Source: Thioclava dalianensis (GTDB taxonomy: Bacteria; Pseudomonadota; Alphaproteobacteria; Rhodobacterales; Rhodobacteraceae). From it: a stretch of 64,000 bases of DNA. Positions 8,065 through 16,896 of the stretch are shown one piece after another (within the stretch, counting starts at the first letter, position 1; each line of letters begins with the position of its first letter). The DNA is taken from NCBI RefSeq assembly GCF_000715505.1, contig NZ_JHEH01000004.1:1-64000 (forward strand). Direction: 5' to 3'. The translations under genes were made by a program, and so were the position numbers. The notes under the pieces were generated by a model. It saw only the letters and a list, made by a program, of their open reading frames with translations, was not told where the DNA came from and ran no database searches.

Positions 8065-8688
8065 CTACTCGACCCACTTATAGTTGAAGCTCACCGAGAT
8101 CCGGTTCTCTTCGGACATGTTCATCGGCACCTCGTGGCGCAGCCAGCTTTCCCAGAGCAGCACCTCGCCGATCTCGGGTTTGACATAGATGAAGGGTTGC
8201 AGCTCGCGCCGGGCGGCTTTGATCCGCGTGGGCGCGGCCATCATCATCGCAAGGCGCGGATCTTCGAGCTTGAGCGCCGAGGCGCCCTCGGGCATCGCGA
8301 CATAGCTGGTGCCCGAGATCACCGAATGTGGGTGAATGTGCGAGCTATGGGTGCCGCCCTCGGGCAGGATGTTGATCCAGAGATCCTCCAGCACCAGCTT
8401 GCCCTCGCCGAGATCGAATTGCAGATCCTCGGCAAAGGCTGCGACATGTTTGTCCAGCGCATCGACCAGATCCTTGAAGATCGGGAAGCGCCATGGCAGA
8501 TCGGTCAGGGATGCGTAGCTGGTATAGCCCGGATAGTCGTTATCCTCGCACCATTGTTGGCCGGCCTCGTCATCCTCGGCGATGGCATAGCATGAGGCGT
8601 CCAGCTCGGCTGGATCGACGGCCGGGGTGACGTCGGAGAGCGGCGCGCGGTACAGGCGGGTGACGAAGAGGGACTCGGTCTGGGACAT
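8065..8688 (-). CDS. Putative 2OG-Fe(II) oxygenase family protein
   Basis: 207 residues. The protein resembles the short double-stranded beta-helix oxygenases annotated as a putative 2OG-Fe(II) oxygenase family (TIGR02466-like, from memory). Candidate metal ligands are in the HSSHIHPHS segment (His114-His121) and His185 (LRHEVPMN). Arg196 in RISVSFNY would bind the 2-oxoglutarate carboxylate. Start is the ATG at 8688. It lies on the same strand upstream of queC, 49 bases before the riboswitch, so it may share a transcript with the que genes. Substrate unknown; see findings for a ribosome-related idea. Confidence 0.7.
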   Translation of the reverse strand: MSQTESLFVTRLYRAPLSDVTPAVDPAELDASCYAIAEDDEAGQQWCEDNDYPGYTSYASLTDLPWRFPIFKDLVDALDKHVAAFAEDLQFDLGEGKLVLEDLWINILPEGGTHSSHIHPHSVISGTSYVAMPEGASALKLEDPRLAMMMAAPTRIKAARRELQPFIYVKPEIGEVLLWESWLRHEVPMNMSEENRISVSFNYKWVE

Positions 8689-8760
8689 GGGGGTGCTCGT
8701 GCATTTGGGTGGCGATTTGGGTCTGTCCTACGCTATCGGAGCGCGAAGGCCAATCAATCC

Positions 8761-8789
8761 TTGCCATATACGATTCGCTCTGCTAGATG
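8761..8789 (+). promoter_or_regulatory. Candidate promoter of the rpmC (spc) block
   Basis: TTGCCA at 8761-8766, a 17-base spacer and TAGATG at 8784-8789, about 90 bases before rpmC. A promoter is needed here because a terminator and reverse-strand genes separate rpmC from rplP. The TTG-N20-TAG layout matches the other ribosomal candidates. Confidence 0.5.
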
Positions 8790-8879
8790 CCCCAAGTTCC
8801 TGGAGACAGGACCGACATAACCCATCAGAGACTGGGTCACCCGTGAGGGGCCCGCTGATGCCAAGTAAAGGACCAAGGG

Positions 8880-9080
8880 ATGAACGCCCAAGAACTCAAG
8901 GCGAAGACGCCTGATGAGCTGAAAGACCAGCTCGTTTCGCTGAAAAAGGAAGCCTTCAACCTCCGCTTCCAGCAAGCCACCGGTCAACTCGAGAACACCG
9001 CGCGTATGCGCAAAGTTCGCCGCGATGTTGCGCGGATCAATACCGTTTTGAACCAAAAAGCTGCTGAAGCCGCGAACTAA
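8880..9080 (+). CDS. rpmC: 50S ribosomal protein L29
   Basis: 66 residues, two-helix L29: [14 protein letters not shown] start and the [14 protein letters not shown] helix at the end. It contacts L23 by the exit tunnel. First gene of the third ribosomal block and 11 bases from rpsQ. The ATG follows AAAGGACCAAGGG, giving a clear ribosome-binding site. Confidence 0.97.
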   Translation: MNAQELKAKTPDELKDQLVSLKKEAFNLRFQQATGQLENTARMRKVRRDVARINTVLNQKAAEAAN

Positions 9081-9091
9081 GGAGAGCTTCC

Positions 9092-9322
9092 ATGCCCAAA
9101 CGTATTCTGCAAGGCACCGTGACCTCGGACAAGAACGACCAAACGATCACCGTTTCGGTCGAGCGTCGCTTCACGCATCCGGTTCTCAAAAAGACGATCC
9201 GGAAATCGAAGAAATACCGCGCCCATGATGCGGCAAATCAATTCAAAACCGGTGACATTGTTCGTATCGAAGAATGCGCGCCGATTTCGAAGACCAAGCG
9301 TTGGACGGTTGTGACGGCCTGA
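9092..9322 (+). CDS. rpsQ: 30S ribosomal protein S17
   Basis: 76 residues with the S17 OB-fold: [23 protein letters not shown], the [18 protein letters not shown] loop and the [12 protein letters not shown] end. A primary 16S rRNA binder. AAGGAG lies eight bases before the ATG. An 82-base gap with a two-tier hairpin separates it from rplN, although both are clearly in the same block. Confidence 0.97.
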   Translation: MPKRILQGTVTSDKNDQTITVSVERRFTHPVLKKTIRKSKKYRAHDAANQFKTGDIVRIEECAPISKTKRWTVVTA

Positions 9323-9363
9323 GGGCCCCACGCCGTTTCGGCTTAATCGAAACCCTGGGGTCC
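9323..9363 (+). promoter_or_regulatory. Two-tier hairpin between rpsQ and rplN
   Basis: The outer stem pairs 9323-9330 with 9356-9363 (8 bp, one G-T). The inner stem GTTTCG (9335-9340) pairs with CGAAAC (9348-9353). No U-tract follows, so this is unlikely to be a terminator. It could be a processing site or a protein-binding site for operon control, as S8 binding does in E. coli near rplE. Confidence 0.45.
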
Positions 9364-9404
9364 CTGAACTGCACGGGCATCCCCAAAGGTCGGGAGACAC
9401 CTAA

Positions 9405-9773
9405 ATGATCCAGATGCAGACCAATCTGGATGTTGCTGACAACTCCGGCGCTCGCCGAGTTCAGTGCATCAAGGTCCTGGGTGGTTCGCACCGTCGCTAT
9501 GCGTCGGTCGGCGATGTCATCGTCGTTTCCGTCAAGGAAGCCATCCCGCGCGGCCGCGTAAAGAAAGGTGACGTCCGTAAGGCCGTCGTCGTGCGCACCG
9601 CCAAAGAAGTTCGCCGCGAAGATGGCACCGCCATCCGCTTCGACCGCAACGCCGCTGTCATCCTTGGCAACAATGGCGAGCCGGTCGGCACCCGTATCTT
9701 CGGGCCGGTTGTGCGCGAACTGCGCGCCAAGAGCTTCATGAAAATCATCTCGCTTGCTCCGGAGGTGCTGTAA
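9405..9773 (+). CDS. rplN: 50S ribosomal protein L14
   Basis: 122 residues, exact L14 length. It starts [27 protein letters not shown] and has the [16 protein letters not shown] and [17 protein letters not shown] blocks. It forms an intersubunit bridge with 16S helix 44 and contacts L19. It shares one base with the rplX start (TAATG). Confidence 0.98.
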   Translation: MIQMQTNLDVADNSGARRVQCIKVLGGSHRRYASVGDVIVVSVKEAIPRGRVKKGDVRKAVVVRTAKEVRREDGTAIRFDRNAAVILGNNGEPVGTRIFGPVVRELRAKSFMKIISLAPEVL

Positions 9774-10078
9774 TGGCTGCTAAACTCCGCAAAGGTGACA
9801 AGGTCATCGTTCTCGCTGGCAAAGACAAAGGCAAGCAGGGGGAAATCACCTCCGTCTCGCCGAAAGCTGGCAAAGCCATCGTCGATGGCGTGAACGTTGC
9901 GATCCGTCACACCCGTCAGAGCCAGACCGAACAGGGTGGGCGTCAGCCCAAGGCAATGCCGATTGCCCTGTCGAACCTGTCGCTCATGGACAAGAACGGC
10001 AAAGCCACCCGCGTCGGCTTCCGTGAGGAAGACGGCAAGAAGGTGCGTTTCGCCAAAACCACCGGGGAGGCGATCTGA
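9773..10078 (+). CDS. rplX: 50S ribosomal protein L24
   Basis: 101 residues. The KOW motif [19 protein letters not shown] is at the N-terminus. L24 starts 50S assembly by binding the 5' end of 23S rRNA. The start and stop each share one base with rplN and rplE, so translation is coupled along the block. Confidence 0.97.
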   Translation: MAAKLRKGDKVIVLAGKDKGKQGEITSVSPKAGKAIVDGVNVAIRHTRQSQTEQGGRQPKAMPIALSNLSLMDKNGKATRVGFREEDGKKVRFAKTTGEAI

Positions 10079-10635
10079 TGCTCGATCAAGCAAGCTATAC
10101 ACCGCGCCTGCGCGCTGTCTATAACGACAGCATCCGCGCTGCGATGACCGAAGAGTTCGGTTACAAGAACGCCATGATGATCCCGCGTCTGGACAAGATC
10201 GTCCTGAACATGGGTGTTGGCGAGGCCGTCAAGGATACCAAGAAGGTCAAACAGGCTGCCGAAGAGCTGACGCTCATCGCCGGTCAGAAGGCCGTCATGA
10301 CGATGGCGAAGAAGTCGATCGCTGGCTTCCGCGTCCGTGAAGACATGCCGCTGGGCTGCAAAGTCACGCTGCGTGGCGACCGGATGTATGAATTCCTCGA
10401 TCGTCTGATCAACGTTGCGATGCCGCGCGTGCGCGACTTCCGCGGCGTGAAGCCGTCCTTCGATGGTCGTGGCAACTTCGCCATGGGCCTCAAAGAGCAC
10501 ATCGTGTTCCCGGAAATCGAATTCGACAAAGTCGACGAAGTTCTGGGCATGGACATCATCATCTGCACCACGTCCAAAGTGGATGCCGAAGCGAAGGCGC
10601 TGTTGAAGCATTTCAACATGCCGTTCAACAGCTGA
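10078..10635 (+). CDS. rplE: 50S ribosomal protein L5
   Basis: 185 residues. The [20 protein letters not shown] block, the [21 protein letters not shown] loop and the [19 protein letters not shown] end are all L5. It binds 5S rRNA and the P-site tRNA. Coupled to rplX by a shared base and 19 bases before rpsN. Confidence 0.98.
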   Translation: MLDQASYTPRLRAVYNDSIRAAMTEEFGYKNAMMIPRLDKIVLNMGVGEAVKDTKKVKQAAEELTLIAGQKAVMTMAKKSIAGFRVREDMPLGCKVTLRGDRMYEFLDRLINVAMPRVRDFRGVKPSFDGRGNFAMGLKEHIVFPEIEFDKVDEVLGMDIIICTTSKVDAEAKALLKHFNMPFNS

Positions 10636-10654
10636 TCGCGGGGAGAGAAGAGTA

Positions 10655-10960
10655 ATGGCTAAGAAATCCATGGTAGCGCGCGAAGTGAAGCGTCAGCGTC
10701 TGGTCAAACAGTACGCAGGCAAACGCGCCGCGCTCAAGGAAATCATCGCGGATCAGGACCGCCCGATGGAGGAGCGCTTCAAAGCGTCTCTGAAACTCGC
10801 GGAGCTTCCCCGCAACTCATCGGCAGTCCGCCTTCACAATCGTTGTGAACTGACCGGCCGCCCCCATGCTTACTACCGTAAGCTCAAACTCTCGCGGATC
10901 ATGCTGCGCGAACTGGCCTCCTACGGCCAGATCCCCGGCATGGTGAAGTCGAGCTGGTAA
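10655..10960 (+). CDS. rpsN: 30S ribosomal protein S14 (zinc-free long form)
   Basis: 101 residues, the long S14 form. It has [23 protein letters not shown] but only one Cys there, so the CXXC zinc ribbon of the short form is absent (C- type). S14 assembles late in the 30S head. It needs no zinc, in line with the zinc-independent FolE2 later in the window. GGGAGAGAAGAGTA precedes the ATG. Confidence 0.97.
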   Translation: MAKKSMVAREVKRQRLVKQYAGKRAALKEIIADQDRPMEERFKASLKLAELPRNSSAVRLHNRCELTGRPHAYYRKLKLSRIMLRELASYGQIPGMVKSSW

Positions 10961-10973
10961 GGGAGACCGAGAT

Positions 10974-11372
10974 ATGTCTGTGAACGATCCTCTCGGCGAT
11001 ATGCTGACCCGCATCCGCAACGCGCAAATGCGCGGTAAATCCACCGTCCGCACCCCGGCCTCCAAGCTGCGTGCTTGGGTTCTCGATGTGCTCAAGGACG
11101 AGGGTTACATTCGCGGTTATGAAGCTGCTTCGTCGGCCAATGGCCACCCGGAGCTTGAAATTAGCCTGAAGTACTACGAAGGCACTCCCGTCATCCGCGA
11201 GCTCAAGCGCGTCTCGACCCCTGGTCGTCGCGTGTATATGGCCGCGAAAGACGTGCCCTCGGTTCGTCAAGGTCTGGGCGTGTCCATCGTCTCGACTTCC
11301 AAGGGCGTGATGTCGGATGCAAATGCACGAACTGCCAATGTTGGCGGCGAAGTGCTTTGCACCGTATTCTAA
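10974..11372 (+). CDS. rpsH: 30S ribosomal protein S8
   Basis: 132 residues. It has [18 protein letters not shown] at the N-terminus and [16 protein letters not shown] at the C-terminus; the usual [10 protein letters not shown] end is present. It binds 16S helix 21 and in E. coli represses the spc operon by binding mRNA near rplE. Whether that happens here cannot be read from the sequence. Confidence 0.98.
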   Translation: MSVNDPLGDMLTRIRNAQMRGKSTVRTPASKLRAWVLDVLKDEGYIRGYEAASSANGHPELEISLKYYEGTPVIRELKRVSTPGRRVYMAAKDVPSVRQGLGVSIVSTSKGVMSDANARTANVGGEVLCTVF

Positions 11373-11382
11373 GGAGGGCTCA

Positions 11383-11916
11383 ATGTCTCGTATTGGTAAA
11401 AAACCGGTCGAGCTTCCCAGCGGCGTTTCGGCGTCCCTGTCGGGCCAGACCATCGAAGTGAAGGGGCCGAAAGGCACCCGGAGCTTCACCGCAACCGACG
11501 ATGTGACCATCACGGTCGAAGACAACAGCGTCAAAGTCACCCCGCGTGGCCTGTCCAAGCGTTCGCGCCAGCAGTGGGGTCTTGCCCGCAGCCAGGTTGC
11601 AAACCTCGTTCAAGGCGTGACCGAGGGCTTCCGCAAGGAGCTTGAGATCCAGGGCGTTGGTTACCGCGCACAGATGCAGGGCAATGTCCTGAAACTGTCG
11701 CTCGGCTACTCGCACGAGGTGAACTTCGAAGTGCCGCAGGGCGTCACCGTGACGGCCCCCAAGCAGACCGAAGTCGTTGTGGAAGGTATCGACCAGCAGC
11801 AGGTGGGCCAAGTTGCGGCCAACATCCGCGAGTGGCGCGCACCCGAGCCCTATAAGGGCAAAGGCATTCGCTACAAGGGCGAGTATATCTTCCGCAAAGA
11901 AGGTAAGAAGAAGTAA
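11383..11916 (+). CDS. rplF: 50S ribosomal protein L6
   Basis: 177 residues starting [15 protein letters not shown], with two tandem L6 domains and the C-terminal [18 protein letters not shown] block. The start at 11383 was taken because AAGGAGGG lies just upstream and it begins at the family N-terminus. A longer in-frame reading runs into rpsH and is not likely. Confidence 0.97.
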   Translation: MSRIGKKPVELPSGVSASLSGQTIEVKGPKGTRSFTATDDVTITVEDNSVKVTPRGLSKRSRQQWGLARSQVANLVQGVTEGFRKELEIQGVGYRAQMQGNVLKLSLGYSHEVNFEVPQGVTVTAPKQTEVVVEGIDQQQVGQVAANIREWRAPEPYKGKGIRYKGEYIFRKEGKKK

Positions 11917-11927
11917 GGGGCGCGAAA

Positions 11928-12287
11928 ATGGCGAACAACAAGAGAAATCTGTTCCTCAAGCGCCGCTTGCGCGTCCGGAACAAACTGCGCGGGATGGCCA
12001 ATGGCCGTGCGCGTCTTTCGGTGCACCGCTCGTCGAAGAACATCAGCGTTCAGCTGATCGACGACGTCAACGGTGTGACGCTGGCTTCTGCTTCGACGCT
12101 CGAGAAAGATCTCGGCCTCGTGGGCAAGAACAACGTCGAAGCGGCGACCAAAGTCGGCGCAACGATTGCCGAGCGTGCCAAGAAAGCCGGTGTCGAAGAG
12201 TGCTATTTCGACCGCGGCGGCTTCCTGTTCCACGGGAAGATCAAGGCGCTTGCCGATGCAGCCCGCGAAGGCGGTCTGAAGTTCTGA
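11928..12287 (+). CDS. rplR: 50S ribosomal protein L18
   Basis: 119 residues. [21 protein letters not shown] at the start and the ARKAGVEE-like [22 protein letters not shown] end mark L18, which carries 5S rRNA into the 50S subunit with L5. Eleven bases from rplF. A hairpin and a 114-base gap separate it from rpsE. Confidence 0.97.
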   Translation: MANNKRNLFLKRRLRVRNKLRGMANGRARLSVHRSSKNISVQLIDDVNGVTLASASTLEKDLGLVGKNNVEAATKVGATIAERAKKAGVEECYFDRGGFLFHGKIKALADAAREGGLKF

Positions 12288-12293
12288 TCTTGC

Positions 12294-12313
12294 GGGGGAC
12301 GTTCGCGTCCCCC
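12294..12313 (+). promoter_or_regulatory. Hairpin with TTCG loop between rplR and rpsE
   Basis: GGGGGACG (12294-12301) pairs perfectly with CGTCCCCC (12306-12313) around a TTCG tetraloop. It lacks a U-tract, so full termination is unlikely. More likely it is a processing, stability or pause element within the operon. Confidence 0.45.
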
Positions 12314-12401
12314 CGATGATCCGGGGGTGTCCCTATCGCGGGGCCTCACTTGGATTGAAAACAACGGCGTGAGACCACGCCATCACGAAAGGATTTGCCT
12401 G

Positions 12402-12977
12402 ATGGCAGAACGTGACAACCGCCGGAGCCGTCGCGACGACCGTGACGAGACCCCGGAATTCGCAGATCGCCTAGTCGCGATTAACCGCGTTTCGAAAACC
12501 GTGAAGGGTGGTAAGCGCTTTGGCTTTGCAGCTCTCGTGGTGGTCGGTGACCAGCGTGGCCGCGTCGGCTTCGGCAAGGGTAAGGCCAAAGAGGTCCCCG
12601 AGGCGATCCGTAAGGCCACCGAGTCGGCCAAGCGCAACATGATGCGCGTGCCGCTGCGCGATGGCCGCACCCTGCACCACGACATCGAGGGCCGTCATGG
12701 CGCTGGTAAAGTCGTGATGCGGACTGCACCGGCTGGTACCGGGATCATCGCAGGTGGTCCGATGCGTGCCGTGTTCGAGATGCTGGGCGTTCAGGACGTG
12801 GTCGCGAAGTCGATCGGTTCGCAGAACCCCTATAACATGATCCGTGCGACGCTCGACGCGCTTGGCAAAGAGGCCAGCCCCCGTCAGGTGGCAGCCCGCC
12901 GTGGCAAGAAAGTCGCCGACATCCTGAAAAAGCCGGAAGCTGCCGAGGCGCCCGCCGCCGAAGCCGCTGAAGCGTAA
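12402..12977 (+). CDS. rpsE: 30S ribosomal protein S5 with Ala/Glu-rich tail
   Basis: 191 residues. The dsRNA-binding-like N domain ([26 protein letters not shown]) and the [15 protein letters not shown] and [19 protein letters not shown] blocks are S5. The last dozen residues ([12 protein letters not shown]) are a low-complexity tail in the same style as L3. The ATG at 12402 is preceded by GAAAGGA; an upstream in-frame reading lacks family similarity. S5 lies at the mRNA entrance and affects fidelity. Confidence 0.97.
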   Translation: MAERDNRRSRRDDRDETPEFADRLVAINRVSKTVKGGKRFGFAALVVVGDQRGRVGFGKGKAKEVPEAIRKATESAKRNMMRVPLRDGRTLHHDIEGRHGAGKVVMRTAPAGTGIIAGGPMRAVFEMLGVQDVVAKSIGSQNPYNMIRATLDALGKEASPRQVAARRGKKVADILKKPEAAEAPAAEAAEA

Positions 12978-12989
12978 GGAGACCGGACA

Positions 12990-13178
12990 ATGGCCAAAAC
13001 CATCGTAGTCAAGCAGATCGGCTCGCCGATCCGTCGTCCCCAGATCCAGCGCGCGACCCTCAAGGGTCTGGGCCTCGACAAGCTCAACCGCACCCGCGAG
13101 CTTGAAGACACCCCCGCCGTGCGCGGCATGGTCGCCAAGATCCCGCATCTGGTGAGCATCATCGAAGAGCGCGGCTGA
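12990..13178 (+). CDS. rpmD: 50S ribosomal protein L30
   Basis: 62 residues: [30 protein letters not shown], then a short C-terminal helix. This is the bacterial short L30. AAGGAG precedes the ATG. It is the end of the block; in most bacteria rplO follows at once, but here a terminator and marC intervene. Confidence 0.97.
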   Translation: MAKTIVVKQIGSPIRRPQIQRATLKGLGLDKLNRTRELEDTPAVRGMVAKIPHLVSIIEERG

Positions 13179-13204
13179 GCTTCAGCTTCGTTCGAGTGTT
13201 AGAG

Positions 13205-13234
13205 ACGCCCCGGCTGGATCAGCCGGGGCGTTTT
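13205..13234 (+). terminator. Terminator after rpmD
   Basis: ACGCCCCGGCT (13205-13215) pairs perfectly with AGCCGGGGCGT (13221-13231) over a five-base loop, followed by TTTT. Confidence 0.9.
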
Positions 13235-13297
13235 CACATTCAGCGCCTACGTTCTGGCGGCCCTCCGCATGCGCGCGCTCTCATGCGTCATTCCGCC

Positions 13298-13325
13298 GGG
13301 GGGGGGGCGGAGCCGGGGAGGGGGG
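13298..13325 (+). repeat. G-run cluster upstream of marC
   Basis: A run of ten G is followed within 18 bases by runs of four and six G. The strand could form a G-quadruplex, and the ten-G tract is prone to slippage. It lies 75-100 bases before marC, in the gap that should hold its promoter. No function can be assigned. Confidence 0.5.
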
Positions 13326-13399
13326 CTAGGCCTTGCCGAATCTCGCGCGGCTCGGCAAGGAAGAGACAGGGGAGGCGGTAAAGCAATGAGGTTAAGCAT

Positions 13400-14032
13400 T
13401 TGGATCCAGGCGTAATGCTCCGTGAGTTCGTGACGCTTTTGGTGGTGGTCGATCCGATCGGCACCTTGCCGGTATTCTATTTCGCCACCCGCCACGTGCC
13501 CGACAAGCTGCACTGGCGCTTTGCGCTGCGCGCGGTCCTGATCGCAACGGTGGTGCTCGCGTTCTTTTTGATCTTCGGCCAGATTGTGATCGAGGCGATT
13601 GGCCTGCGTCTGGGCTCGTTCCAGATTGCGGGTGGGATCGTGCTGTTCCTCTTTGCAATGACGATGATCTTTGGCGAGGGGAAATCCGCCCGAGAGATCG
13701 AGGAGGCCGAGCGCGATCATCTCTCGGGGGCGGTGTTCCCGCTGGCGATCCCCTCGATTGCCTCGCCGGGAGCCATGCTGGCCATAGTGATCCTGACCGA
13801 CAATCACCGGAACACGATCTCGGATCAGATAATGACGGGGGCTTTGCTGCTGGCGGTCCTGTTGGTGACGCTGGCGCTCTTGCTCGCCGCCAAGCCGCTC
13901 AAGCGGCTGATCGGCAATACCGGTGCGAATGTGGTCAGCCGGGTGATGGGGATCATCCTTGCCACAGTGGCGGTGGACTCGGTTCTCAGCGGGCTTCAGG
14001 CGCTGGGAGTGCTCAGCCTTACCGCAAGCTGA
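13400..14032 (+). CDS. marC: MarC-family integral membrane protein
   Basis: 210 residues with about six membrane segments. The family signature FVTLLVVVDPIGTLPVFYFATR is at residues 10-31, and FPLAIPSIASPGAMLAIVILT lies in the second half. MarC/UPF0056 proteins have no proven function; the early link to multiple drug resistance was withdrawn. The start is taken as TTG at 13400 because GAGG lies eight bases upstream and homologues have a few residues before the FVTL block. ATG at 13415 is the alternative. It interrupts the spc operon between rpmD and rplO. Confidence 0.85.
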   Translation: MDPGVMLREFVTLLVVVDPIGTLPVFYFATRHVPDKLHWRFALRAVLIATVVLAFFLIFGQIVIEAIGLRLGSFQIAGGIVLFLFAMTMIFGEGKSAREIEEAERDHLSGAVFPLAIPSIASPGAMLAIVILTDNHRNTISDQIMTGALLLAVLLVTLALLLAAKPLKRLIGNTGANVVSRVMGIILATVAVDSVLSGLQALGVLSLTAS

Positions 14033-14051
14033 GATCGCCAGCGGTCGGCCC

Positions 14052-14080
14052 TTGATCGCGGATCGCATTCCCTCTATACG
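14052..14080 (+). promoter_or_regulatory. Candidate promoter for rplO-secY-adk
   Basis: TTGATC at 14052-14057, a 17-base spacer and TATACG at 14075-14080, about 95 bases before rplO and directly after marC. It is a good sigma-70 match and explains how rplO is transcribed after the rpmD terminator. Confidence 0.55.
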
Positions 14081-14175
14081 CCCACGGTGGCCTGATGGCC
14101 GCATCAGAATCAAACATGAAACGCCGTGTCCCACCGATTTCGCTTCAGGGTGGTGTTCCGGCAAGGAGAAGCGAC

Positions 14176-14643
14176 ATGAAACTGCATGAACTGCGCGATA
14201 ATGACGGCGCGGCCCAGAAGAAAAAGCGCGTCGCCCGCGGCCCGGGTTCGGGCAAGGGCAAGATGGGTGGCCGTGGTATCAAAGGTCAGAAATCGCGCTC
14301 GGGCGTGGCTCTGAACGGCTACGAGGGTGGCCAGATGCCGCTCTATCGTCGTCTGCCCAAGCGTGGCTTTACGCCCCCGAACGCAAAGAAATTCAGCGTT
14401 GTGAACCTCGGCCAGATCGAGCAGTTCATCGCCGCCGGCAAACTCGACATCAAATCCGACATCACCGAGGACGCGCTGATCGCGGCCGGTGTTGTGCGCC
14501 GCAAGCTTGATGGCGTTCGGGTGCTGGCCAAGGGTGATCTGACTTCTAAGGTGACGCTGGTCGTCACCGGCGCCTCGAAATCCGCGATTGAAGCGGTCGA
14601 GAAGGCGGGCGGCAAGATCACGGTGGCTCACGCTGCCGAATAA
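14176..14643 (+). CDS. rplO: 50S ribosomal protein L15
   Basis: 155 residues: [38 protein letters not shown], then [17 protein letters not shown]15 is a late 50S assembly protein. The start at 14176 has AAGGAGAAG upstream. The upstream in-frame extension to 14095 has no L15 character. It leads the rplO-secY-adk block, separated from rpmD by marC. Confidence 0.97.
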   Translation: MKLHELRDNDGAAQKKKRVARGPGSGKGKMGGRGIKGQKSRSGVALNGYEGGQMPLYRRLPKRGFTPPNAKKFSVVNLGQIEQFIAAGKLDIKSDITEDALIAAGVVRRKLDGVRVLAKGDLTSKVTLVVTGASKSAIEAVEKAGGKITVAHAAE

Positions 14644-14747
14644 GCTGTTGTGAGCGGGCGCGCGCCCGATTACACAGTCTTAGTTTTCCAAGGCGCCGCC
14701 CGACCGGGAAACGGTCTGGCGGCTGCTTACATGAAAGAGACAGGCAT

Positions 14748-16112
14748 ATGGCATCTGCTGCAGAGCAAATGGCGGCGAACCTGAGCTGGAACGCCCTGGG
14801 CAAAGCGACCGAGCTTCGCCAGCGCATCTTGTTCACGATCGGGTTGCTGATCATCTACCGTTTGGGCACCTACATTCCGGTCCCGGGCATCGACGCGCAG
14901 GCTTTGCGCAACTTCATGCAAAGCGCAGGCTCGGGTCTGGGAGGTGTCCTCTCGATGTTCACCGGCGGTGCGCTGGGGCGGATGGGCGTCTTCGCGCTCG
15001 GCATCATGCCCTATATCTCGGCCTCGATCATCGTCCAGCTCCTGACCGCTCTGGTCCCGGCGCTGGAGCAGATGAAAAAAGAGGGCGAGCAGGGGCGCAA
15101 GAAGATCAACCAGATCACCCGCTATGCCACAGTGGCTCTGGCCACCTTCCAGGCCTGGGGTCTGGCGGTCAGCCTTGAGAAAGGCGATCTGGCGCATGAT
15201 CCGGGCCTGTTCTTCATCGCAGCTGTGGTGATCACGCTGGTTGGCGGCACGATGTTTCTGATGTGGATGGGCGAGCAGATCACTGCGCGCGGCATTGGCA
15301 ACGGCATCTCGCTGATCATCTTCACCGGCATCGTGGCCGAAATTCCCGCCGCTCTGGCACGCTTCCTTGAGCAGGGCCGGGCAGGGGCGATCTCGACGCC
15401 TGTGATCCTTGGCGTTATCGTGATGATCGCGGTGGTGATCACCTTCGTGGTGTTCATGGAACGCGCGTTGCGCAAGATCCATATTCAGTATCCGCGCCGT
15501 CAGGTCGGTATGAAGATCTATGATGGCGGCTCCAGCCACCTGCCGATCAAGGTCAACCCGGCAGGCGTGATCCCGGCGATTTTCGCCAGCTCTCTGCTGC
15601 TGTTGCCGACGACAATCGCGACCTTCTCGGGCTCCAATACCGGCCCGATCATGTCGACGATCCTTGCCTATTTCGGCCCCGGACAGCCGCTCTATCTGCT
15701 GTTCTACGTCGCGATGATCGTGTTCTTCGCCTATTTCTACACCGCCAACGTCTCGTTCAAATCTGACGAGGTGGCCGATAATCTGAAGAACCAAGGTGGC
15801 TTCGTTCCGGGCATCCGTCCCGGCAAGAAGACCGAGGAGTATCTCGATTACGTCGTGTCGCGCATCCTGATCATCGGCTCTGCCTATCTCGCCGCGGTCT
15901 GCCTGTTGCCCGAAATCCTGCGCTCGCAACTCTCGATCCCGTTCTATTTCGGCGGCACCTCGGTGCTGATCGTGGTGTCGGTGGCGATGGATACGATCAA
16001 CCAGATCCAGTCGCATCTGTTGGCCCATCAATATGAGGGGCTCATCGAGCGGTCGCAGCTGCGTGGTCGTGGCAAGAAAAAGGGGCCGCGCAAGCCGCCC
16101 GCGCGCCGCTGA
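14748..16112 (+). CDS. secY: Protein translocase subunit SecY
   Basis: 454 residues, ten membrane helices. It has the plug/TM2 region around GALGRMGVFALGIMPYISASI and the cytosolic loop Arg of the RQVGMKIYDGG segment used by SecA and ribosomes. The C-terminus is basic. SecY forms the inner-membrane channel with SecE and SecG. rplO-secY-adk is a classic arrangement; adk starts 24 bases later. Confidence 0.98.
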   Translation: MASAAEQMAANLSWNALGKATELRQRILFTIGLLIIYRLGTYIPVPGIDAQALRNFMQSAGSGLGGVLSMFTGGALGRMGVFALGIMPYISASIIVQLLTALVPALEQMKKEGEQGRKKINQITRYATVALATFQAWGLAVSLEKGDLAHDPGLFFIAAVVITLVGGTMFLMWMGEQITARGIGNGISLIIFTGIVAEIPAALARFLEQGRAGAISTPVILGVIVMIAVVITFVVFMERALRKIHIQYPRRQVGMKIYDGGSSHLPIKVNPAGVIPAIFASSLLLLPTTIATFSGSNTGPIMSTILAYFGPGQPLYLLFYVAMIVFFAYFYTANVSFKSDEVADNLKNQGGFVPGIRPGKKTEEYLDYVVSRILIIGSAYLAAVCLLPEILRSQLSIPFYFGGTSVLIVVSVAMDTINQIQSHLLAHQYEGLIERSQLRGRGKKKGPRKPPARR

Positions 16113-16136
16113 GCGAATATTCCGGGGAGAGACTTT

Positions 16137-16793
16137 ATGACCAACATTATCCTTCTTGGCCCGCCCGGAGCGGGCAAGGGCACTCAGGCACGCCGTCTCG
16201 TTGAAGAGCGGGGCATGGTGCAACTCTCGACCGGGGACATGCTGCGCGAAGCGAAAGAGTCCGGCACCGAGATGGGCAACAAGGTCGCCGAGGTCATGGC
16301 CAAGGGGCAGCTTGTCACCGACGAGATCGTGATCGGTCTGATCGAAGAGAAGCTCGCCGCCGACGAGGGTACGGGGTTCATCTTCGACGGCTTCCCGCGC
16401 ACGCTGGCTCAGGCTGATGCGCTGGGGCACTCGCTCTCGCGGATGGGGCAAAAGCTTGATGCCGTGGTCGAGATGAAGGTCGATGACGAGGCGCTGGTCG
16501 AGCGGATCACCGGGCGGTTCACCTGCGGCAATTGCGGCGAGGTCTATCACGACAAGACCAAGCCGACCAAAGTCGAAGGCACCTGCGATGTGTGCGGTTC
16601 GACCAATCTCAAGCGCCGGGCCGACGATAATGCCGACAGCCTGCGCACCCGCCTGATGGAATATTACAAGAAGACCTCGCCGCTGCTTGGTTACTATTAC
16701 CATTCCGGCGATCTGTTTCAGGTCGACGGGCTGGCCGAGATCGGGGAGGTCGCGGGGGCGATTGCCCGTGTGCTCGATCAGCAAGGCGATTGA
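16137..16793 (+). CDS. adk: Adenylate kinase
   Basis: 218 residues. P-loop GPPGAGKGT at residues 8-16, the FDGFPRT substrate motif, and a LID domain with four Cys (CGNCGEVYH and CDVCG) that is expected to bind a structural metal. It converts ATP and AMP to two ADP. It follows secY and ends at a terminator at 16828, closing this block. Confidence 0.97.
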   Translation: MTNIILLGPPGAGKGTQARRLVEERGMVQLSTGDMLREAKESGTEMGNKVAEVMAKGQLVTDEIVIGLIEEKLAADEGTGFIFDGFPRTLAQADALGHSLSRMGQKLDAVVEMKVDDEALVERITGRFTCGNCGEVYHDKTKPTKVEGTCDVCGSTNLKRRADDNADSLRTRLMEYYKKTSPLLGYYYHSGDLFQVDGLAEIGEVAGAIARVLDQQGD

Positions 16794-16827
16794 GCGCCTG
16801 AGGCGTCTTGAGAGATCGAGATTGGAT

Positions 16828-16852
16828 TGCGCGCCCCTGTGGCGCGCATTTT
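16828..16852 (+). terminator. Terminator after adk
   Basis: TGCGCGCC (16828-16835) pairs perfectly with GGCGCGCA (16841-16848), loop CCTGT, followed by TTTT. Confidence 0.8.
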
Positions 16853-16896
16853 CCATACCGGGTTCTGGTTAATTTCTCTCAAACGCGGTCGGGCTC

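Noticed and set aside
10974-11372. Frameshift or fusion between rpsH and rplF
   Set aside because: An in-frame reading joins the end of rpsH DNA to rplF in another frame, but both genes have normal ends and AAGGAGGG precedes the rplF ATG.
14727-16856. Very long open reading frame on the minus strand across secY and adk
   Set aside because: It is the antisense of two clear genes, rich in His/Arg/Asp/Gln as expected for the reverse of GC-rich coding DNA, with no family features.
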